From NCBI GenBank assembly GCA_041481445.1, contig JBGPBV010000149.1, positions 1-16,742 of the forward strand: DNA of 16,742 bases. The letters run 5' to 3'. A program made the position numbers and the translations under genes. The notes beneath the pieces are model-generated. The model saw only the letters and a program-made list of their open reading frames with translations, made no database searches and was not told the DNA's origin. This stretch comes from AA29 sp041481445 (GTDB lineage: Bacteria; Acidobacteriota; Vicinamibacteria; Fen-336). Numbering within the stretch: the first letter of the stretch is position 1; each line of letters begins with the position of its first letter. Shown in pieces: positions 6,705 through 12,430 of this stretch.

Positions 6705-8540
6705 TCAGGGCCCGATGAGCGTCCGGCGGTGGGAGACGAACTCGTCGAGGAACAGCGTGCCGGACGCTCCCGATTTCACCGAGAAGACCCCCATCCGCAC
6801 GTAGTCCACGGAGCTGTCCCCGTCGTCCAGGGCGCTGAGCGTCGCCACCGAGGTCCCGTCGATGAAGAGCTCGAAGGTGCCGTCGGCGGTGTCGACGCTG
6901 CCCGCCCGCTGCCAGTCGAACTCGATGGCGTGGGGGGCGTCGGTGATGTCGGTGAACGGCGTGTCCGTGCGGCTGCCGTCCTTGAGGCGCACCCGCGCCA
7001 TCACGCTGAACTGCCCGCCCAGGCGCTTGAGCACGATCGTCACCAGCCGGTTGTCCAGGCTGTCCTGGGCCAGCAGCACGCGGACGCGTTGGTGGCCGCT
7101 CGTCTCCCCGGGGTCGAAGCCGTTGGGGTCGAGGTAGAAGCGCGCGCGGTAGCGGGCCTCCGCCGCCGGCGAGTCGTCACGCACGAACAGGCTGTTCGTG
7201 TCGTCGACCACGGCTTGCAGGCCCTGGCCGGTGCCGTCGAGGGCCGCCCCCACCGCGACGCTCAGGTCCGTGCCGTCCGTGCTCGCGCTGGACCAGGCGG
7301 ACATGTCTCCCGTTTCGAGCCCGTCCGCGAAGATGAGGTCTCCGGGGTTGAGGCGCCGGGCATAGATGCCGGCCGTGAAATCGGCGTCCTGCTCGCTCGA
7401 CCACGCGACGACGGAGCGGCCGTTCGCGGCCGAGGCCACGGACCCGAACCGCTGGTTCCCCAACGTGAAGGTGTTGACGACGAACTCGGGCACCTGGGGA
7501 GTGCCGGAGCTGTCGTAGCGCCGGGCCACCATGGCGTAGTTGCTCTGGTCCTCGCCGTTGCTGTCGAAGACGACGACGAAATTCCCGCTCTCGGCCATCG
7601 AGACGGTGGGGTTCGCCTGCCGGGCGGTCGTGTAGGCGTTGACCCGGAACACCGTCCCCTGGGGGATCCCGCCCGCATCGAAAACGCGGCCGAACACTCC
7701 GAAGTCGTCCCCGTCCTGGCCGTCGCTGGACCAGGCGACGACGAACCGGCCATCCGGCGCCACCGCGACGCTCGACTGGGTCTGGGTGCCCGTGGTGTAC
7801 ACGTTCACCGCGATCTCCCCGCCGAGCGGGCTCCCGGCCGGATCGAAGCGGCGCGCGTACACCCCGCGCACGTCGTCGCCGGGATGGTTGTTGTTGGCCC
7901 AGGCGACGACGAAGCTGCCGTCGGCGGCCGCGGAGACCGACGCGTTGAACGCGCCACCCGTCGTGTAGGTGTTCACCGTGAACTCCGCTCCCAGGGCCAG
8001 GCCTGCGGAGTCGTAACGTTGACCGGACACACCCGTGACTGCGCTCGGCCACACGACGACGAAGCCGGAGCCGGTGCTCGTGACGGCAGGGAAATCCTCG
8101 CCGCTGGTGGTGTACGTGTTGACCCGGAACTCGGAGCCGAGAGGAGTGCCGAGATCGTCGTAACGCTGGCCGTAGATCCCCGTGTTGTCCCCGTCCTGGC
8201 CGAGGCTGGACCAGACGACCAGGAAGCTCCCGTCCGCGGCCACGGCCACCGCGGGGTCGCGCTGGTCGCTCGTCGTGTAGGTGTTGACCGCGAACTCCGC
8301 GCCCCGCGGGTTGCCCCGCCAGTCGAAGCGCTGGCCGAAGATGCCGTAGGCGCTCCCGTCCTGGCCGGCGCTCGCCCACACCACCACGAAGCGGCCGTCA
8401 GGAGTCGTGGCCACGGCGGGCGAGGTCTGGTTGCCGGTCACGTACGTGTGGACCTGGAACTCCTGGGCGGAGGCCGGCCGCATCCCGCCCACGCTGACGG
8501 CGGCGATCGCGGCCACGACGACGGCGAATCGACGATGCAT
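6705..8540 (-). CDS. Secreted seven-repeat (propeller-like) protein with C-terminal jelly-roll-like domain, paralog 1
   Basis: I chose the ATG at 8540 over a GTG at 8546 because the two downstream paralogs start with the same MHRR/MRHR/MHHR pattern. An AAGGGTG site lies just upstream. The product is 611 residues: signal peptide 1-26 (cleaved near ASA-Q), seven repeats at 27-398, and a conserved C-terminal domain at 399-611. Repeat consensus: EFxVNTYTT, PAVAxAxDG, FVVVWxSxGQDGxxYG, IFGQRYDxxGxPxG. Repeat 3 is shortened to 49 residues and loses the GQDG loop. The C-terminal domain opens with DLIFADGLETGDMSAWSS, contains RYRARFYLDPNGFDPGET and FELFIDGTSVATLSALDDGD, and ends HRRTLIGP. Its strand pattern resembles ConA/LamG-like jelly rolls. 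No cysteines are present. It is the last gene of the leftward three-gene array, 30 bp after paralog 2. Function unknown. Confidence 0.88.
   Translation of the reverse strand: MHRRFAVVVAAIAAVSVGGMRPASAQEFQVHTYVTGNQTSPAVATTPDGRFVVVWASAGQDGSAYGIFGQRFDWRGNPRGAEFAVNTYTTSDQRDPAVAVAADGSFLVVWSSLGQDGDNTGIYGQRYDDLGTPLGSEFRVNTYTTSGEDFPAVTSTGSGFVVVWPSAVTGVSGQRYDSAGLALGAEFTVNTYTTGGAFNASVSAAADGSFVVAWANNNHPGDDVRGVYARRFDPAGSPLGGEIAVNVYTTGTQTQSSVAVAPDGRFVVAWSSDGQDGDDFGVFGRVFDAGGIPQGTVFRVNAYTTARQANPTVSMAESGNFVVVFDSNGEDQSNYAMVARRYDSSGTPQVPEFVVNTFTLGNQRFGSVASAANGRSVVAWSSEQDADFTAGIYARRLNPGDLIFADGLETGDMSAWSSASTDGTDLSVAVGAALDGTGQGLQAVVDDTNSLFVRDDSPAAEARYRARFYLDPNGFDPGETSGHQRVRVLLAQDSLDNRLVTIVLKRLGGQFSVMARVRLKDGSRTDTPFTDITDAPHAIEFDWQRAGSVDTADGTFELFIDGTSVATLSALDDGDSSVDYVRMGVFSVKSGASGTLFLDEFVSHRRTLIGP
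7347..8462 (-). repeat. Seven coding repeats in paralog 1
   Basis: The repeats run at residues 27-81, 82-136, 137-185, 186-241, 242-296, 297-351 and 352-398, with lengths 55, 55, 49, 56, 55, 55 and 47. Each starts at EF/EI/VF and carries a DGxFVVVW-like core. The last lacks the linker that would lead to another repeat, so the array is complete. Confidence 0.9.
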
Positions 8541-8564
8541 GGTCACCCTTCGGTTCGGCCCCGA

Positions 8565-8582
8565 GCCTTCTCAGGGTCCGAT
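8565..8582. repeat. 18-nt spacer/stop-codon repeat, copy 1
   Basis: gccttctcagggtccgat spans the stop codon of paralog 2 and the adjacent spacer. It is identical to the sequence at 10429-10446 across the stop of paralog 3. The shared spacer sequence shows that the duplicated unit included non-coding DNA. Confidence 0.8.
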
Positions 8583-10406
8583 CAGTGTCCGGCGGCGGGA
8601 GACGAACTGGTCGAGGAACAGGATGCCCGTCGCTCCCGACTTCACCGAGAACGCGCCCATCCGCACGTAGTCCACCGAGCTGTCCCCGTCGTCGAGTCCC
8701 GAGAGCGTGGCCACCGAGGCCCCGTCGATGAACAGCTCGAAGGTGCCGTCGCTGGTCTCGACGCTGCCGGCCCGCTGCCAGTCGAGCTCGATGGCGTGGG
8801 GGGCGTCGGTAATGTCGATGAACGGCGTGTCCGTGCGGCTGCCGTCCCTGAGGCGGACCCGCGCCATGACGCTGAACTGTCCGACCAGGCGCTTGAGCAC
8901 GATCGTCACCAGCCGGTTGTTCAGGCTGTCCTGGGCCAGCAGCACGCGGACGCGCTGGTGCCCGCTCGCCTCCCCGGGGTCGAAGCCGTTGGGGTCGAGG
9001 TAGAAGCGTGCCCGGTAGCGAGTCTCCGAGGCCGGCGAGTCGTCGCGCACGAAGAGGCTGTTCGTGTCGTTGACCAGGGCCCGCAGGCCCTGGCTGGTGC
9101 CGTGGAGCGCGGCCCCCGCGGCGACGCTCAGGTCCGTTCCGTCCGTGCTCGCGCTGGACCAGGCGGACATGTCCGCCGACTCGAAACCGTCCGCGAAGAT
9201 CCCGTCCACCGCCCCGATGCGCCTCCCGACGATGCCGAGGGAGCCGCCGCCGGGGTCCTGTGGGCTCTGCCACACGACGGTGAAGCGGCCGTTGGCGGCG
9301 GAGGCCACGGCCGGTGTCCTCTGGTCAAAGTAGGTGGTGGTGTTGACGACGAATTCGGCCGCCTTGGGCGCGCCCAGGCTGTCATAGCGCCGGGCCACGA
9401 CCGCATAGGAGCTGCCGTCCTGACCGTCGCCCTCCCAGACCACGACGAAGTCGCCGTTCTCCGCCATCGAGGCCCCGTACGTCGCTTGGCGGCCGGTGGT
9501 GAAGGTGTTGACCTGGAATTCCGGACCCAGGGGGGCCCCGGCGGCATCGAAGACCCGCGCGAAGCCGCCGAAGTTGCTCCCGTCCTGGCCGTAGCTGCTC
9601 CAGGCGACGACGAAGCGGCCGTCGGGAGCGACTGCGACCTGCGCCGACTGCTGGGTGGAGGTCGTATAGCCGTTCACCGCGATCTCCCCGCCGAGCGGGC
9701 TTCCCGAGGGGTCGAAGCGGCGAGCGACGATGCCCCGGGAGTCCTCGCCGGGCTGGCCGTCGCCGGTCCAGGCCACGACGAAGCGGCCGTCGCCCGCTGC
9801 CGCGACCTTCGGACGTAACTTGGCGGAGAAGTCGTAGGTGTCGACGCGGAACTCCGGTCCGACAGGCGCCCCCGCGGAGTCGAAGCGCCGCGCCTGAATG
9901 TTGTTGAGCGTGCTCCAAACGATCACGAAGCCGGTGCCGGCGCCGGCCACCGAAGCATTCGACTGGTAGCCGGTGGTGTCCGTGTTCACCTGGAACTCGG
10001 AGCCGACAGGGTTGCCGGCCGCGTCGTAGTGCTGGCCGAAGATCCCGTAGCCGTCTCCGTCCTGGCCCATGCTCGTCCACACCACCACGAAGCTGCCGTC
10101 GGGGGCCATGCCCACCGACGGGAAGCGCTGGAGACCAGTGGTGTAGGTGTTGGCGCGGAACTCCGCGCCGCGCGCGGCGCCCTTGGCGTCATAGCGCTGC
10201 CCGAAGATGCCGTAGCCGCTGCCGTCCTGGCCGCTGCTCTCCCACACCACGACGAAGCGGCCGTCGGGCGTCGAGGCGACGATGGGCTCGGCCTGCTCGG
10301 CCGTCGTGTAGGAGTTGACCTGGAACTCCTGGGCGGACGCGGCGCGGACGGGGACCAGGCTCGCGGCCACCATCGCGCCCAGGACAACGGCAGATCGATG
10401 ACGCAT
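8571..10406 (-). CDS. Secreted seven-repeat (propeller-like) protein with C-terminal jelly-roll-like domain, paralog 2
   Basis: The ATG at 10406 has a GGAGG ribosome site with about 6 nt spacing. The open frame continues upstream into the spacer and paralog 3, but without this signal. The product is 611 residues, exactly the length of paralog 1. It has a signal peptide at 1-26 (VRAASAQ), seven repeats at 27-398 and the shared C-terminal domain at 399-611, beginning DGIFADGFESADMSAWSS and ending RRRTLIGP. Repeat 3 is again short (48 residues, no GQDG loop). By eye its C-terminal domain is about 87% identical to that of paralog 1, while the first repeat is nearer 70% and the middle repeats lower still. 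No cysteines. It is the middle gene of the tandem array, 28 bp after paralog 3 and 30 bp before paralog 1, so almost certainly co-transcribed. No catalytic motif is recognisable. Confidence 0.88.
   Translation of the reverse strand: MRHRSAVVLGAMVAASLVPVRAASAQEFQVNSYTTAEQAEPIVASTPDGRFVVVWESSGQDGSGYGIFGQRYDAKGAARGAEFRANTYTTGLQRFPSVGMAPDGSFVVVWTSMGQDGDGYGIFGQHYDAAGNPVGSEFQVNTDTTGYQSNASVAGAGTGFVIVWSTLNNIQARRFDSAGAPVGPEFRVDTYDFSAKLRPKVAAAGDGRFVVAWTGDGQPGEDSRGIVARRFDPSGSPLGGEIAVNGYTTSTQQSAQVAVAPDGRFVVAWSSYGQDGSNFGGFARVFDAAGAPLGPEFQVNTFTTGRQATYGASMAENGDFVVVWEGDGQDGSSYAVVARRYDSLGAPKAAEFVVNTTTYFDQRTPAVASAANGRFTVVWQSPQDPGGGSLGIVGRRIGAVDGIFADGFESADMSAWSSASTDGTDLSVAAGAALHGTSQGLRALVNDTNSLFVRDDSPASETRYRARFYLDPNGFDPGEASGHQRVRVLLAQDSLNNRLVTIVLKRLVGQFSVMARVRLRDGSRTDTPFIDITDAPHAIELDWQRAGSVETSDGTFELFIDGASVATLSGLDDGDSSVDYVRMGAFSVKSGATGILFLDQFVSRRRTLIGP
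9213..10328 (-). repeat. Seven coding repeats in paralog 2
   Basis: Repeats lie at residues 27-81, 82-136, 137-184, 185-240, 241-295, 296-350 and 351-398. The shortened third repeat, the longer fourth (56 residues, GQPGEDSRG loop) and the SMAE motif of the sixth match paralogs 1 and 3 position by position. Confidence 0.9.
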
Positions 10407-10428
10407 CTCGAACCTCCGGCTCGACGGC

Positions 10429-10446
10429 GCCTTCTCAGGGTCCGAT
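10429..10446. repeat. 18-nt spacer/stop-codon repeat, copy 2
   Basis: This is an exact copy of the sequence at 8565-8582, here across the stop of paralog 3 and the spacer before paralog 2. Confidence 0.8.
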
Positions 10447-12267
10447 GTACGTGCGGCGATGCGAGACGAACTCATCGAAGTACGGGAATCCCGACGCTCC
10501 TGCCTTCGCCGCGAACACTCCCATCCGCACGTAATCCACGGCCGCGTCCCCGTTGTCCAGCCCGGAGAGCGTCGCCACCGAGGTCCCCTCGACGAACAAC
10601 TCGAACGTGCCCTCGCTCGTGTCGACGCTCCCCGCCCGCTGCCAGTCGAGCTCGATGGCGTGGGGAGCATCGCTGATGTCGATGAAGGGCGTGTCCATGC
10701 GGCTGCCGTTCTTGAGACGCACCCGCCCCATGACGCTGTATTGCCCGCCCAGGCGCCTGAGCACGATGGTCACCAGCCGTTGATTCAGGCGGTCCTGGGC
10801 CATCAGCACGCGGACACGGTGTTGCCCGCTCGTCTCCCCGGGGTCGAAGCCGTCGGGGTCGAGGTAGAAGCGCGCTCGGTAGCGGGTCTCGGCCGCCGGC
10901 GTGTCGTCCCTCACGAAGAGGCTGTTCGTGTCGTTCACCCGGGCCTGCAGGCCCTGGTTGGTGCCGTCGAGGGCCGCTCCCGCGCTCACGATCAGGTCCA
11001 TCCCGTCCGTGGCCGCACTGGACCACGCGGACATGTCCCCGGACTCGAACCCGTCGGCGAAGATGAAGTCCGGCGCCCCGAAGCGCTTCCCGTACACGCC
11101 CACCGTGAAGTCGGAGTCCTGGCCGCTCTCCCACGCGAAGGCGAGCCGGCCGTTCGCGGCCGCAGCCACCGACGGCATCTTCTGGCTTCCCCCCGTGAAC
11201 GTGTTGACGACGAACTCTGCGGCCTGGGGAGCGCCGAGGATGTCGTAGCGCCGGGCGATGACCGCGTAGTTGCTGGCATCCTGCCCGTCGCTGTCCCAGG
11301 CGACCACGAAACCGCCGTCTTCGGCCATCGAGAGGCCTCGGACCGTCTGCCGGTTGGTCGTATAGGCGTTGACCGGGAACTCCGCCGCCACCGGCGTCCC
11401 CGCCGCGTCGAAGACCCGCGCGAACGCGCCGTCATTGTCCCCGTCCTGGTTCTTGCTGGACCAGGCGACCACGAAACGGCCGTCCGGAGCCACCGAAACC
11501 TTGGACTGGGTCTGGATTCCGGTCGTGTAGTTGTTCACGAGGAAGTCCCCGCCCAGGGGATTGGCGGCGGCGTCGAAACGCCGCACGTAGACTCCCCGCA
11601 GGTCGTCGCCGGGGGTATTGTTGCTCGCCCAGGCCACCACGAAGCTGCCGTCGGCCGCCGCCGACACCGAAGCGCTGAACTTGTCGGTGATGGTGTACGC
11701 ACACACCGAGAATTCCGTCCCGACGGGAAGACCGGCGGCATCGTAGCGTTGGGCGAACACGCCGACGACTCCGCTCCACACCACGATGAAACCGGAGGGC
11801 GTGCTGGTCACGGCCGGGAAGCTCTGGACGCTGCTCGTGCTCGTGTTCACCTGGAACTCGGACCCGAGCGGGTTGCCGAGATCGTCGTAGCGCTGGGCGA
11901 AGATGCCGTAGCTGCTGCCGTCCTGACCGAGGCTCGACCAGGCGACCATGAAGCTTCCGTCCGTGGCCGCGGCCACGGCGGGGAAGAGCTGGTGAGAGGT
12001 CGTGTACGTGTTGACCTGGAACTCCGAGCCGCGGGGATTCCCGCGCGCATCGTAACGCTGGCCGAAGACGCCGTAGTTGCTCCCGTCCTGGCCGTTGCTC
12101 TGCCAGACCACCACGAAGCGCCCGTCGGGAGCGCTGGCGACCGCGGCCGAGCGCTGGGTGCCCGTGATGTACGTGTTGACGTGGAACTCCTGGGCCGGCG
12201 CTGCGCGGACCCCGGCCAGGCCGACCGCCGCGATCGCGGCCAGGACGGCGGGGGATCGATGATGCAT
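10435..12267 (-). CDS. Secreted seven-repeat (propeller-like) protein with C-terminal jelly-roll-like domain, paralog 3
   Basis: The ATG at 12267 (MHHRSPAV) matches the starts of the two sister genes and has GAGAGG 7 nt upstream. An in-frame ATG at 12288 (MPVRGLG) is less likely because it lies inside a hairpin and would add an atypical extension. The product is 610 residues: signal peptide 1-26 (VRAAPAQ), seven repeats at 27-397, and the C-terminal domain at 398-610, opening DFIFADGFESGDMSAWSS and ending HRRTYIGP. Repeat 3 is short, as in paralogs 1 and 2. The only cysteine in any of the four paralogs that I found is Cys189 in repeat 4 (EFSVCAYT). It is the first gene of the leftward array, facing paralog 4 across a 163-bp divergent region. 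Its repeats retain GQDGSNYG and GQDGSSYG acidic loops in repeats 1 and 2. Function unknown. Confidence 0.88.
   Translation of the reverse strand: MHHRSPAVLAAIAAVGLAGVRAAPAQEFHVNTYITGTQRSAAVASAPDGRFVVVWQSNGQDGSNYGVFGQRYDARGNPRGSEFQVNTYTTSHQLFPAVAAATDGSFMVAWSSLGQDGSSYGIFAQRYDDLGNPLGSEFQVNTSTSSVQSFPAVTSTPSGFIVVWSGVVGVFAQRYDAAGLPVGTEFSVCAYTITDKFSASVSAAADGSFVVAWASNNTPGDDLRGVYVRRFDAAANPLGGDFLVNNYTTGIQTQSKVSVAPDGRFVVAWSSKNQDGDNDGAFARVFDAAGTPVAAEFPVNAYTTNRQTVRGLSMAEDGGFVVAWDSDGQDASNYAVIARRYDILGAPQAAEFVVNTFTGGSQKMPSVAAAANGRLAFAWESGQDSDFTVGVYGKRFGAPDFIFADGFESGDMSAWSSAATDGMDLIVSAGAALDGTNQGLQARVNDTNSLFVRDDTPAAETRYRARFYLDPDGFDPGETSGQHRVRVLMAQDRLNQRLVTIVLRRLGGQYSVMGRVRLKNGSRMDTPFIDISDAPHAIELDWQRAGSVDTSEGTFELFVEGTSVATLSGLDNGDAAVDYVRMGVFAAKAGASGFPYFDEFVSHRRTYIGP
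11077..12189 (-). repeat. Seven coding repeats in paralog 3
   Basis: Repeats lie at residues 27-81, 82-136, 137-184, 185-240, 241-295, 296-350 and 351-397. Repeat 5 (VSVAPDGRFVVAWSS, then ARVFDAAG) and repeat 6 (LSMAEDGGFVVAW, then ARRYD) carry the same position-specific wording as in paralogs 1 and 2. Confidence 0.9.
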
Positions 12268-12279
12268 GCCAAGACCTCT

Positions 12280-12297
12280 CACCGGCATCCGCCGGTG
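12280..12297. promoter_or_regulatory. Leader hairpin upstream of paralog 3
   Basis: A perfect 7-bp inverted repeat (CACCGGC and GCCGGTG) with a 4-nt loop ends just before the GAGAGG ribosome site of paralog 3, 13 nt upstream of its ATG. It could affect translation or message stability. It lacks a T tract, so it is not a standard terminator. Confidence 0.4.
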
Positions 12298-12335
12298 CCT
12301 CGCCGGGCCCTGTTTCTCGGAGGAAAAGTGCGGGC

Positions 12336-12364
12336 ATGGTACCGCACCCATCCCATCCGCTCAA
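12336..12364 (-). promoter_or_regulatory. Candidate sigma-70 promoter for the leftward array
   Basis: On the minus strand, TTGAGC (12364-12359) and TACCAT (12341-12336) are separated by exactly 17 bp and each match four of six consensus bases. Transcription would begin near 12329, giving a leader of about 60 nt that contains the 12280-12297 hairpin. Confidence 0.4.
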
Positions 12365-12371
12365 GGCTTGA
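12361..12371. promoter_or_regulatory. Perfect dyad joining two divergent -35 boxes
   Basis: TCAAG-G-CTTGA is an exact 5+1+5 palindrome centred between the divergent candidate promoters. Each half supplies the TTGA of one -35 box. It may be an operator, or simply the consequence of two adjacent -35 elements. Confidence 0.4.
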
Positions 12372-12396
12372 CCGTCCCCCGCCGGCACGCGAGAAT
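12368..12396 (+). promoter_or_regulatory. Candidate sigma-70 promoter for paralog 4
   Basis: TTGACC (12368-12373, five of six consensus bases) and GAGAAT (12391-12396, four of six) are separated by 17 bp. Transcription near 12403 would give a leader of about 28 nt before the GTG at 12431. Confidence 0.45.
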
Positions 12397-12430
12397 CCGA
12401 TCCCCTGAAGACAAGATTAGGGTGATTGTC

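Noticed and set aside
5724..9818. A 1364-codon plus-strand open frame crossing the end of the dehydrogenase gene and paralogs 1 and 2
   Set aside because: It is antisense to two genes with clear homology, signal peptides and ribosome sites. Its translation is Arg/Gly/His-rich with no domain, as expected from high-GC codon bias.
10407..10670. Upstream extension of paralog 2 into the end of paralog 3
   Set aside because: The sister genes all start at the MHRR/MRHR/MHHR position, and GGAGG precedes 10406. The extension would put the signal peptide internal.
6705..12267. RTX calcium-binding or Asp-box (BNR) repeats in the paralogs
   Set aside because: The GQDGSxYG loops recall acidic calcium sites, but there are no nonapeptide GGxGxD runs, and the spacing before the tryptophan does not fit the Asp-box SxDxGxTW.
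10459..12408. A 649-codon plus-strand open frame antisense to paralog 3
   Set aside because: It mirrors paralog 3. The repeated peptide pattern simply reflects the repeats on the true strand.
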